A DNA stretch of 5,606 nucleotides from Clostridia bacterium (GTDB lineage Bacteria; Bacillota; Clostridia; Oscillospirales; CAG-272): positions 1 to 5,606 of the forward strand of contig CAAGDE010000012.1 of assembly GCA_900768535.1 (NCBI GenBank), in the 5' to 3' direction. Shown piece by piece: positions 1 through 5,606 of the stretch (position 1 is the stretch's first letter; each line of letters starts with the position of its first letter). The notes below the pieces were generated by a model. That model was not told where the DNA came from. It searched no databases and saw nothing but the letters and a program-made list of their open reading frames with translations. Both the position numbers and the translations under genes were made by a program.

Positions 1-147
1 CGCTTCGCTCAGGATGACACGGTGGGTGATAGGGGCGCGGTACCAAATTTGTTTGGTGTAAAATATAGCACAGTAAAACTAACTGATACGGCATTTTGTT
101 TTTCATCCCGCGCTCCGGCTACTCTCCGTGTCATCCTGAGCGAAGCG
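1..147. repeat. Inverted-repeat-bounded element, left flank (MITE-like, possibly cut by the window edge)
   Basis: Positions 1-22 and 126-147 are perfect reverse complements (core GTCATCCTGAGCGAAGCG). They enclose about 103 bases of more AT-rich DNA with no plausible gene. A small internal palindrome, ACCAAA-TTTG-TTTGGT, lies at 42-57. Terminal inverted repeats around a short non-coding core resemble a non-autonomous mobile element or dispersed palindromic repeat. The left arm starts at the window edge, so its true end and any target duplication cannot be seen. The GTCATCCTGAGCGAAGCG string is, from memory, a frequent dispersed repeat in gut Firmicutes genomes; this was not searched. Confidence 0.6.
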
Positions 148-193
148 GCACCACTCACCAAGAATCACGCGCACCCGCCAATCATTGCCGCAC

Positions 194-238
194 AGCGAAC
201 CCCGCCCCAAGCGGGGCGCCAGCAGGCGGGATCTCGCT
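194..238. repeat. GC-rich imperfect palindrome downstream of rnfB
   Basis: AGCGA (194-198) pairs with TCGCT (234-238), and CCCGCC (201-206) pairs with GGCGGG (225-230). Alternatively, CGCCCC (203-208) pairs with GGGGCG (213-218) around a four-base loop. On the minus strand this lies about 53-97 bases after the rnfB stop, where an operon terminator would be expected, but no run of T follows the stem in that direction. It could be a weak or factor-assisted transcript end, an mRNA 3'-stabilising hairpin, or simply another dispersed palindromic repeat. Confidence 0.4.
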
Positions 239-290
239 TGCTAAGTGGCACCGCATAACGCCCCGCACCGTCCCAAAAAGCCAACCGCGC

Positions 291-1079
291 TTACCGGATC
301 ACCTTTCGCGGGCATTTTGCGGCGCAGGTGCCGCAGTGGGTGCAGAGGGACTGGTCGATGACGGCGAGGTTATCGGTGACGCGGACGGCACCGGCGGGGC
401 AGGCTTTCTCGCAGATTTTACATCCGATACAGCCGGCATCGCAGACCTTGCGGACGGCGGCGCCGGGGTCGGCGGAATGGCAGTCCACGACCTGTGTCGC
501 GGTGGCGGGGATCAGCACGATCAGATGCTTTGGGCAGACCGATGCGCAGGCGCCGCAGCCGGTACAGCGTGCGGGATCGACGTGCGCAATGCCGTCCTGC
601 ACCGAAACGGCACCGTAGCGGCAGACGCTCACGCAGGTGCCCAGCCCCATGCATCCGAACGCGCAGGCTTTGTCGCTCCCGTACATCCGGTCGGCGGCGA
701 TGCAGTCCTGCACACCCTCATAGCTGCATTTCTTCTTTGCCTTTCCGCAGTCTCCGGAGCAGAGCACCCTTGCCCGGACCGGCTCCTGCGCCGTGACGGT
801 CACGCCCAGGATCTCCCCGATCTTCCCGGCACACGCCGCACCGCCCGCGCGGCAGGCGTTGGCGGGAGCGTCCCCTTTGACGATCGCCTCGGCAAGCGCT
901 GCACAGCCGGAGTAGCCGCAGCCGCCGCAGTTTGCACCGGGGAGTGCCTCGGCGATCGCCTCGATCCGTTCATCGGTCTTCACCGCAAACACGCGGGACG
1001 CAACCGCCAGCAGGACCCCCAGCAGAATCCCCAGTCCGGCAAAAATCGCGGCGGGAATCAGAATATTCGAAAATTCCAT
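291..1079 (-). CDS. rnfB: Rnf complex subunit RnfB (multi-[4Fe-4S] ferredoxin-oxidising subunit)
   Basis: A 262-residue membrane-anchored iron-sulfur protein, the expected entry point for electrons from reduced ferredoxin. Domains in order: N-terminal helix (about 5-30); Fes domain with C51-x2-C54-x4-C59 and C76; a linker with C107, C111, C118 and C126; C139-x3-C143-x5-C149-x3-C153; then three ferredoxin motifs, C172/C175/C178/C182-P, C217/C220/C223/C227-P and C246/C249/C252/C256-P. This is enough cysteine for about five or six [4Fe-4S] clusters, consistent with clostridial RnfB. The Pro that often follows the last Cys of a cluster motif is Arg at 154. The start is placed at the ATG at 1079, with AGGAGG 7 bases upstream; a GTG two codons earlier would have almost no spacing. 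Last gene of the operon, 12 bases after rnfA; the protein ends only six residues after its last cysteine. Confidence 0.96.
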   Translation of the reverse strand: MEFSNILIPAAIFAGLGILLGVLLAVASRVFAVKTDERIEAIAEALPGANCGGCGYSGCAALAEAIVKGDAPANACRAGGAACAGKIGEILGVTVTAQEPVRARVLCSGDCGKAKKKCSYEGVQDCIAADRMYGSDKACAFGCMGLGTCVSVCRYGAVSVQDGIAHVDPARCTGCGACASVCPKHLIVLIPATATQVVDCHSADPGAAVRKVCDAGCIGCKICEKACPAGAVRVTDNLAVIDQSLCTHCGTCAAKCPRKVIR

Positions 1080-1086
1080 TGTCACC

Positions 1087-1092
1087 CCTCCT
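1087..1092 (-). promoter_or_regulatory. Ribosome binding site of rnfB, overlapping the rnfA stop codon
   Basis: AGGAGG on the minus strand, beginning within the rnfA TAA stop (TAAGGAGG). It sits 7 bases before the ATG at 1079 and only one base before the GTG at 1085, so it decides in favour of the ATG. The arrangement suggests that ribosomes ending rnfA are positioned to start rnfB. Confidence 0.8.
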
Positions 1093-1676
1093 TACAGCCG
1101 GACCCCTGAGAAGCAGGAGAACGCCATGGCAAGCAGACCGGCGGCAATCAGCGTCAGGGGGAAGCCCTTGAACGCGCGCGGCGGGTCGGCGTGCTCCATC
1201 CGTGCGCGGACGCCCGCAAACACGGTGATGGCAAGCGTGAAGCCCAGCGCCGCCGAAAATCCGAAGACGACCGCCTGCGGGAAGGTGTAATCCTCCTGCA
1301 CGATCAGGAGCGCCGAGGACAGCACCGCGCAGTTGGTGGTGATCAGCGGCAGATAGATGCCCAGCGCCCCGTAAAGCGCGGGGATGAAGCGCCGCAGGAA
1401 CATCTCGATGAACTGCACCAGCGCCGCGATGACCAGAATGAACGCCACCGTGCGCAGGTATTCCAGCCCGAAGGGAACGAGCAGGTAGTGATAAACCGCC
1501 CAGGTCGCCGCGCCGGAGACGGTCATGACGAACGTCACCGCCATGCCCATCCCAAGCGCGGTATCCGGCTTTTCGGAAACGCCGAGGAAGGGACAGCAGC
1601 CGTAGAAGCGGGAGAAGATAAAGTTCTCCACCAAAATTGCCGAAAACATCATCAAAAGCACGTCGGAAAAGCTCAT
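1092..1676 (-). CDS. rnfA: Rnf complex subunit RnfA (six-helix membrane subunit)
   Basis: A 194-residue integral membrane protein, paralogue of RnfE with inverted membrane topology, and its partner in holding the intramembrane iron-sulfur centre. Visible: VENFIFSRFYGCCPFLGVS (residues 16-34), GMGMAVTFVMT (42-52), ALVQFIEMFLRRFIPALYGALGIYLPLITTNCAVL (85-119) and FGFSAALGFTLA (138-149), all conserved RnfA/NqrE segments. Cys28 and Cys116 correspond to the ligand cysteines. Cys27 is an additional adjacent cysteine; many homologues have a non-Cys residue at this place. The start at 1676 is set by AAGGAGG 7 bases upstream and the ATGA overlap with rnfE; the frame stays open much further upstream, but only as a shadow of rnfE. 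The stop TAA is embedded in the rnfB ribosome binding site. Confidence 0.96.
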   Translation of the reverse strand: MSFSDVLLMMFSAILVENFIFSRFYGCCPFLGVSEKPDTALGMGMAVTFVMTVSGAATWAVYHYLLVPFGLEYLRTVAFILVIAALVQFIEMFLRRFIPALYGALGIYLPLITTNCAVLSSALLIVQEDYTFPQAVVFGFSAALGFTLAITVFAGVRARMEHADPPRAFKGFPLTLIAAGLLAMAFSCFSGVRL

Positions 1677-2317
1677 ACGTCCGCCTCCTTTCCGCTCCCC
1701 GCCTGTCTGCGGCGTTTTTCCTCCACCGTATTGCGGATTTTCTGGACCGCCGCGATGGTAAAGCCGAGCGTCAGGAACGCGCCGGCGGGCAGGATGAAGA
1801 TGACCATATCCGGGTAGGCTTCCGGCAGGATCCGGTGCCCCAGGAGCGAGCCGGAGCCCAGCAGCTCGCGCACCGTTCCGAGGATGCAGAGCGCGAAGGT
1901 GAAGCCCAGCCCCATCGAAAGACCGTCCATTGCCGAGGGCAGGGGCGGGTTCTTGGAGGCAAACGCTTCGGCGCGCGCGAGGATGATGCAGTTGACGACA
2001 ATGAGCGGGATGAACAGCCCCAGCGACCGGTAAAGCGAGACGAGGTAGGTCCGCATGAGCAGCTCGACCGCCGTGACAAAGCCCGAAACGATGACGATAT
2101 ACGCCGCGATGCGCACCTGCTTGGGAATGAATTTGCGCAACAGCGAGATGAACACGTTGGAGCAGATCAGCACCGCCGTTGCCGCCATGCCCATGCCGAA
2201 CGCATTGGACAGCGACGTGGTGGTGGCAAGCGTGGGGCACATTCCCAGGAGCTGGACGAGCGTGGGGTTCTGGTCAAGAATGCCGGATTTCAGCTGAGCA
2301 AGATAGTTGTGCTTCAT
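1673..2317 (-). CDS. rnfE: Rnf complex subunit RnfE (six-helix membrane subunit)
   Basis: A 214-residue integral membrane protein of the RnfA/RnfE (NqrD/NqrE) family, with about six hydrophobic segments. Family hallmarks seen: NPTLVQLLGMCPTLATTTS (residues 17-35), GMGMAATAVL (41-50), FIPLIVVNCIILARAEAFAS (102-121) and DGLSMGLGFTFAL (131-143). Cys27 and Cys110 match the cysteines that, together with two from the RnfA paralogue, coordinate an iron-sulfur centre in the middle of the membrane in Nqr/Rnf complexes (known for the family, not shown here). The C-terminal tail (about 197-214) is charged and cytosolic-looking, rich in Lys and Arg. The ATG at 2317 has GGAGGT 8 bases upstream and overlaps the rnfG TGA; its own TGA overlaps the rnfA ATG. 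The NPTLVQLLGMCPTLA start and its place after rnfG distinguish it from RnfA. Confidence 0.96.
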   Translation of the reverse strand: MKHNYLAQLKSGILDQNPTLVQLLGMCPTLATTTSLSNAFGMGMAATAVLICSNVFISLLRKFIPKQVRIAAYIVIVSGFVTAVELLMRTYLVSLYRSLGLFIPLIVVNCIILARAEAFASKNPPLPSAMDGLSMGLGFTFALCILGTVRELLGSGSLLGHRILPEAYPDMVIFILPAGAFLTLGFTIAAVQKIRNTVEEKRRRQAGSGKEADV

Positions 2318-2865
2318 TTTGCGTCACCTCCCGGTTCGATGTGGGATTTCAGAATTTCCTGTGCCTCCTTCACGCCGGCGAGCACGGCGCGGGAGGAGAT
2401 GGTCGCGCCCGATATCGCGTCCACGTTCTCCCCCAGGGTCAGCGTGCCGGACTTGCCCGCGTACTGACCGAGATAGGATGCATCGCTGACTCTGGCGCCC
2501 AGTCCCGGCGTTTCGGAATGCGAAAGAATCTGCACCCCGACCAGGGTCTGATCGGCGCGAAAGCCGACCATCAGCGTCATGTCGCCGCCAAAGCCTGCGG
2601 TCACGACCTGCACGCAGTAGCCGAGGAGCTCCTCTCCCTGCCGGACGGCATAGAAGCCGTCGCCCAGCCCGGTTACCGTGACGGACGGGGAGCCGAAGAT
2701 CGACGCCATCGCCTTCTGCTGCTCTTCCTTCTGAATTTCGGCATAGCGCGCCTTGGTCACCTCATTGACCAGCGACACCACCGCCGCAACGACCAGGCAG
2801 ATGACCAGCAGACGCGCGCCGATGTTCAGCACCGACAGCACGGTCTTTTTATCCGGTTTAGCCAT
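2314..2865 (-). CDS. rnfG: Rnf complex subunit RnfG (covalent FMN-binding)
   Basis: A 183-residue protein, homologous to NqrC, anchored in the membrane by one N-terminal helix (about residues 13-33) with the soluble FMN-binding domain expected on the outer face. Visible: the conserved SHSETPGLGARV segment (115-126) and the flavinylation motif D149-A-I-S-G-A-T155, a match to Dxx(s/t)gAT, so Thr155 is the predicted FMN attachment site. The C-terminus ends shortly after this motif, as in other short clostridial RnfG proteins. The ATG at 2865 has AAGGAG 7 bases upstream. It overlaps the end of rnfD by 8 bases, and its own TGA overlaps the rnfE ATG as ATGA. A lone FMN-binding-domain protein would be the alternative, but its position between rnfD and rnfE settles the assignment. 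Confidence 0.96.
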   Translation of the reverse strand: MAKPDKKTVLSVLNIGARLLVICLVVAAVVSLVNEVTKARYAEIQKEEQQKAMASIFGSPSVTVTGLGDGFYAVRQGEELLGYCVQVVTAGFGGDMTLMVGFRADQTLVGVQILSHSETPGLGARVSDASYLGQYAGKSGTLTLGENVDAISGATISSRAVLAGVKEAQEILKSHIEPGGDAK

Positions 2866-3862
2866 GCGTCCGCTCCTTCCCGCGCCCCTTGCCGTACACG
2901 CGCGGCTTCGTCAGCAGCTCGATGTACCAGACCAGCGCATTCATAATCAGAATCGCGAAGGACACGCCCTCCGGGTAGCCGCTGAAGTAGCGCAGAAACA
3001 CCACCAGAGCGCCGCACCCGGCACCGTAAATCACGCGCCCCCATGCGGTCACGGGGGATGTCACGTAGTCGGTCGCCATGAAGATCGCACCCAGCATCAG
3101 CCCGCCGGAGAAGAGCGAGGGCGCCATGAACTGCACCCCGCCCATGTCTCCGCGGGGGAAAATCAGCGTCAGGAGCGCGACCGTCCCCAGCATTGCCGCC
3201 GGAATCTGCCACGCAATCACGCGCCGCACCAGCAGGTACACGCCGCCCAGCAGCAGGCAGAGCGCCGAAACCTCGCCGATGCACCCGCCGCACTTTCCGA
3301 GGAACAGATCGATCACCGCCCCGCCGGAGGCACCGGTCTTCAGCGATGCCAGCGGCGTTGCCGACGCGACCGCGTCCGTGCCGTCCATCCACGCAAAGGC
3401 GGGGACGAATTTCGTCATTTTCGCTGTCCATGCCAGCATCAGGAACACCCTTGCCGCCAGCGCGGGATTCATGATGTTCTTACCGATGCCGCCGAAAATC
3501 TGCTTGACCACCACAATGGCGAACACCGACCCGACCACCGGCACGTAGAAGGGCACCGTGGAGGGCAGATTCATTCCCAGCAGCAGTCCCGTCACCGCCG
3601 CCGAGCAGTCGGAAACCGTCACCGGGCGGTGCAGGATTTTTTCCGTGAGATACTCCGCAAGGATCGCCGCGCCCGTGGCAAGCAGGAGAATCACCGCCGC
3701 CCGCCAGCCGAACGCAACGACACCGAACACCGCCGCCGGAGCGAGCGCAAGGAGGACATCGGCCATCAGTCGCCGCGTTGTCACCCCCCGGCGCACGTGC
3801 GGGGAGGGCGCCAGCGTCAACAGCTCCGGCATATCCGCAAGAACCCGTTTTTCGTCATTCAT
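2858..3862 (-). CDS. rnfD: Rnf complex subunit RnfD (membrane, covalent FMN)
   Basis: A 334-residue polytopic membrane protein, homologous to NqrB, that carries covalently bound FMN in the electron path of the Rnf complex. Visible: roughly eight to nine hydrophobic segments (for example about 35-75, 103-122, 204-235, 277-315); the conserved block GGIGKNIMNPALAARVFL (124-141); the flavinylation motif D163-A-V-A-S-A-T169, matching the Dxx(s/t)(g/s)AT pattern in which the final Thr is esterified to FMN; FMATDYVTSPV (261-271); and YPEGVSFAILIMNALVWYI (296-314). The start at 3862 is preferred over an in-frame ATG 36 codons upstream because GGAGG sits 9 bases before it, the protein then has normal length, and the ATG overlaps the rnfC TGA. 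The 3' end overlaps the start of rnfG by 8 bases, which suggests translational coupling. FMN attachment is inferred from the motif; the ApbE flavin transferase that would do it is not in this window. Confidence 0.96.
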   Translation of the reverse strand: MNDEKRVLADMPELLTLAPSPHVRRGVTTRRLMADVLLALAPAAVFGVVAFGWRAAVILLLATGAAILAEYLTEKILHRPVTVSDCSAAVTGLLLGMNLPSTVPFYVPVVGSVFAIVVVKQIFGGIGKNIMNPALAARVFLMLAWTAKMTKFVPAFAWMDGTDAVASATPLASLKTGASGGAVIDLFLGKCGGCIGEVSALCLLLGGVYLLVRRVIAWQIPAAMLGTVALLTLIFPRGDMGGVQFMAPSLFSGGLMLGAIFMATDYVTSPVTAWGRVIYGAGCGALVVFLRYFSGYPEGVSFAILIMNALVWYIELLTKPRVYGKGRGKERTHG

Positions 3863-5211
3863 TTCTTCGCACCTCCCGCCTGTTTTCTCTGTCGCAGAAC
3901 GCCCTTTGCCACGCGGATATGCTGGACAATCTCCACCCCCGCCGGGCAGTTGTAGGTGCAGGTTCCGCACTCCACACAGCTCATCACGTCGAATTTTTCC
4001 GCCTTGTCATAGTCCCTTTCCTGCGCGTACGCCGCCAGATAGTTCGGCATCAGGTGCATCGGGCAATGCGCCACGCATCTGCCGCAGTGAATGCAGGGGG
4101 AATGGATTGTCGTGGGTCGGTCTGCTTCCTCCGAGAACAGGAGCAGTCCCGACATACTCTTCGACACCGGCGTTTCGGGGTCAAAGAGCGCAAAGCCCAT
4201 CATGGGTCCGCCGGAGATCATCTTCTTCGGCGTCCGGGTCAGCCCCCCGCAGAAGGTGATCAGCTCCTGCGCCGAGGCGCCCAGCGGCGAGCGGACATTC
4301 TTCGGGCTCCGGATGCAGTCGCCCGTCACCGTCACAATGCGGCTCGTCAGCGGCAGTCCCCGCCAGTACGCGCGCGAGATTGCCGCGGCGGTTTCGGCAT
4401 TGAGGATCATGCATCCCACGTCCGCCGGCAGCTTTCCCGCCGGCACTTCCCTGCCGAACAGCGCCGCCACGATCTGCCGCTCGTCCCCCTGCGGGTACTT
4501 GGTTTTCATCACCGCCACGCGCAGCCTGGTGCCGCGCTCCAGCCCCTCCCGCTTGGCAAGCCGCTCCTCCAGAAGGCGGATGGCGTCCGGCTTGTTGTCC
4601 TCCACCGCAAGAATGCCCTCGGTGACGTTCAGCGCGCGCATGACGATCTCCATGCCGGAGATGACGATCTCCCCGCGCTCCAGGAGCAGGCGGTGGTTCG
4701 CCGTAAGGTAGGGCTCGCACTCCGCGCAGTTGACAATGACGCGGGTCGCCTTGCCCATGGCGCTCTGAATTTTTGCGTAGGTCGGGAAGGTCGCGCCGCC
4801 CAGGCCGCTGATGCCCGCCTCTCGCACGACGGCAACAATCTCCTCCGGCGTTGCCTCGGAGAGGGGCTTTGCAATCGGCTTCATGCCGTCGTCCTGCGTG
4901 CGCAGACCGTCGTTTTCGATGACAATGTTCGTCACCGGGGTTCCCATGGCGTTGCGCTTTGTGACAATGGCTTTGACCGTCCCCGACACGCTTGCGTGCA
5001 CCGGACAGCCCAGTCCGCCGCCCACCTCGCCGATCTTCTGCCCGATCCGGACGCTGTCCCCGACCGCGACAACCGGCACCGCCGGCGCCCCGATGTGCTG
5101 GGAGAGCGGAATGCACACGCTTGCCGGCTCCGGCAGACGCTCGGTTTTCATTCCGGCGGTGTCCTTGTGCTCGCAAACGTGCGTTCCGCCGCGAAATGTG
5201 TATCGTTTCAT
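3859..5211 (-). CDS. rnfC: Rnf complex subunit RnfC (NADH/FMN-binding, peripheral iron-sulfur subunit)
   Basis: A 450-residue protein, the cytoplasmic subunit of the Rnf ferredoxin:NAD+ oxidoreductase where NAD+ is reduced. Visible in the sequence: an N-terminal barrel-like region with a lipoyl-like loop (HASVSGTVKAI, residues 72-82); the glycine-rich nucleotide/FMN-binding motif SGLGGATFPTYAKI (135-148); NCAECEPYLTANHRLL (161-176); KYPQGDERQ (238-246), all conserved in RnfC and its relatives; then two ferredoxin motifs, C373-x2-C376-x2-C379-x3-C383-P and C412-x2-C415-x2-C418-x3-C422-P, each expected to bind a [4Fe-4S] cluster. The ATG at 5211 is chosen because AAAGGA lies 8 bases upstream and MKRYTFRGGTH is a typical RnfC start. 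The open frame runs 99 codons further up, but only through repeat sequence. First gene of the operon; its TGA overlaps the rnfD ATG. The related NqrF/complex I NuoF-type folds are excluded by the full six-gene context. Confidence 0.97.
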   Translation of the reverse strand: MKRYTFRGGTHVCEHKDTAGMKTERLPEPASVCIPLSQHIGAPAVPVVAVGDSVRIGQKIGEVGGGLGCPVHASVSGTVKAIVTKRNAMGTPVTNIVIENDGLRTQDDGMKPIAKPLSEATPEEIVAVVREAGISGLGGATFPTYAKIQSAMGKATRVIVNCAECEPYLTANHRLLLERGEIVISGMEIVMRALNVTEGILAVEDNKPDAIRLLEERLAKREGLERGTRLRVAVMKTKYPQGDERQIVAALFGREVPAGKLPADVGCMILNAETAAAISRAYWRGLPLTSRIVTVTGDCIRSPKNVRSPLGASAQELITFCGGLTRTPKKMISGGPMMGFALFDPETPVSKSMSGLLLFSEEADRPTTIHSPCIHCGRCVAHCPMHLMPNYLAAYAQERDYDKAEKFDVMSCVECGTCTYNCPAGVEIVQHIRVAKGVLRQRKQAGGAKK

Positions 5212-5290
5212 GCTTTCTGTCCTTTCATGATAATGGTTCGTTGGTTTGATTTTCGGGGGCGGGGCGTTATGTGGTGCGCTCGCCTGTTTC
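5212..5290 (-). other. rnfC leader region without a clear promoter
   Basis: Apart from the rnfC ribosome binding site this stretch holds no gene. It contains a GC-rich run at 5254-5266 and more AT-rich sequence nearer the start codon. I looked on the minus strand for TTGACA/TATAAT-type pairs with 16-18 base spacing here and through the repeats up to 5606 and found none that is convincing. The operon promoter may use a divergent consensus, lie inside the repeats, or lie beyond the window. Confidence 0.4.
5220..5225 (-). promoter_or_regulatory. Ribosome binding site of rnfC
   Basis: AAAGGA on the minus strand, 8 bases upstream of the ATG at 5211. It is the reason for rejecting the much longer upstream open frame as the rnfC start. 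It is slightly weaker than the AGGAGG-like sites in front of the five downstream genes. Confidence 0.75.
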
Positions 5291-5340
5291 GCCCTCATCC
5301 GTCGCTGGCGCGACACCTTCCCCACCCGGGGGAAGGCTAC
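5291..5340 (+). repeat. Dispersed hairpin repeat, copy 1 (diverged)
   Basis: Starts GCCCTCATCCGTCGCT and ends GGGGAAGGCTAC, as copy 2 at 5413-5462 does, but differs in the middle. It can form two stems: GTCGC (5301-5305) with GCGAC (5310-5314), and CCTTCCCC (5316-5323) with GGGGAAGG (5329-5336) around a five-base loop. The second stem's arms are identical in all three copies while the loop differs, suggesting that structure is maintained. It lies 80-129 bases upstream of rnfC and could be transcribed as part of its leader. Confidence 0.7.
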
Positions 5341-5404
5341 TTTCGGTCGTACCAAGGCTTTTGAAGGTACATATAATTTCGGTGGACAATGGAGCATTAG
5401 CGCT

Positions 5405-5603
5405 GTCCGCCCGCCCTCATCCGTCGCTTCGCGCCACCTTCCCCCTCGAAGGGGAAGGCTACTACGGCGGTTTCGTGAAACATGGAGACAGCGCCGATTT
5501 GAAGGCAAGTTAAGAGGTAGAATTTAGAAAAACCGTTTCACCGCAGAAGCCTTCCCCTTTGAGGGGGAAGGTGGCGCGAAGCGACGGATGAGGGCGGGCG
5601 GAC
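5405..5603. repeat. Element bounded by a 55-bp near-perfect inverted repeat (MITE-like)
   Basis: Positions 5405-5459 and the reverse complement of 5549-5603 match at 54 of 55 bases; the single difference is in the hairpin loop (CTCGAA against CTCAAA). Each arm contains the CCTTCCCC/GGGGAAGG hairpin (5437-5458 and 5550-5571). The core of about 89 bases (5460-5548) is more AT-rich, has the small palindrome GTTTC-GT-GAAAC (5470-5481), and has no plausible gene. Long inverted ends around a short non-coding core suggest a non-autonomous mobile element, or two REP-like units in head-to-head arrangement. The right end is at the window edge, so any target duplication cannot be judged. Confidence 0.7.
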
Positions 5604-5606
5604 GGC

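Noticed and set aside
271..290. T-run just after the rnfB stop as an intrinsic terminator
   Set aside because: A run of five T is present on the minus strand, but no stable stem precedes it.
3863..3970. 36-codon upstream extension of rnfD
   Set aside because: It is a shadow of the rnfC 3' end; the ATG at 3862 has a proper ribosome binding site and gives a normal-length RnfD.
3778..5364. Long plus-strand open frame of 528 codons opposite rnfC
   Set aside because: Its translation is rich in Arg, His and Ala with no recognisable domain, as expected for the antisense of a GC-rich gene; the minus strand carries clear RnfC motifs. The same applies to other long plus-strand frames (96-1109, 1637-2467, 2753-3955).
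5372..5377. Perfect TATAAT on the plus strand
   Set aside because: No -35-like hexamer at 16-18 bases upstream and no gene downstream on that strand; probably chance in AT-rich sequence between repeats.
5212..5508. 99-codon in-frame extension upstream of the rnfC ATG
   Set aside because: It runs through the dispersed repeats, has no family resemblance, and the ATG at 5211 has a good ribosome binding site and a typical RnfC N-terminus.
5246..5527. Short plus-strand open frames across the right-flank repeats
   Set aside because: They consist largely of translated repeat sequence with no ribosome binding site or conserved feature.
5291..5603. Three similar repeats as a possible CRISPR array
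   Set aside because: Copies are in opposite orientations, unevenly spaced and diverged; no regular spacers and no cas genes.

Overview
The window is dominated by one complete six-gene operon on the minus strand. It encodes the Rnf complex (ion-translocating ferredoxin:NAD+ oxidoreductase) in the order rnfC-rnfD-rnfG-rnfE-rnfA-rnfB, running from about 5211 down to 291. Every subunit is recognisable from its motifs. RnfC has two CxxCxxCxxxCP ferredoxin motifs and a glycine-rich nucleotide-binding segment. RnfD and RnfG carry covalent-FMN motifs. RnfE and RnfA are the paired six-helix membrane subunits with conserved cysteines. RnfB has an N-terminal anchor, a Fes domain and a string of [4Fe-4S] motifs.

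The C-D-G-E-A-B order is the one known from clostridia and acetogens; gammaproteobacteria and Rhodobacter use other orders. With the strong AGGAGG-type ribosome binding sites and GC-rich coding sequence, this suggests a high-GC anaerobic member of the Clostridia, possibly a gut Oscillospirales-like bacterium. That placement is inference. The operon is very compact: four of the five junctions overlap by 3-8 bases, and the fifth (rnfA to rnfB) has a 12-base gap.

Together the products would oxidise reduced ferredoxin at RnfB, pass electrons through iron-sulfur and flavin centres in the membrane (RnfA/E, RnfG, RnfD), reduce NAD+ at RnfC, and couple this to Na+ or H+ export. No flavin transferase (ApbE), which would be needed to load FMN onto RnfG and RnfD, lies in the window.

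Both flanks are non-coding and repeat-rich. The left flank (1-290) has a 22-bp perfect inverted repeat enclosing an AT-richer core, and a GC-rich palindromic stretch just downstream of rnfB. The right flank (5212-5606), upstream of rnfC, holds three copies of a hairpin-bearing repeat, two of them forming a near-perfect 55-bp inverted pair about 200 bp across. These look like small non-autonomous (MITE/REP-like) dispersed elements. I found no convincing promoter, RNA gene, CRISPR array or transposase, and nothing that amounts to a previously undescribed system. The repeat-laden flanks are the least explained part.
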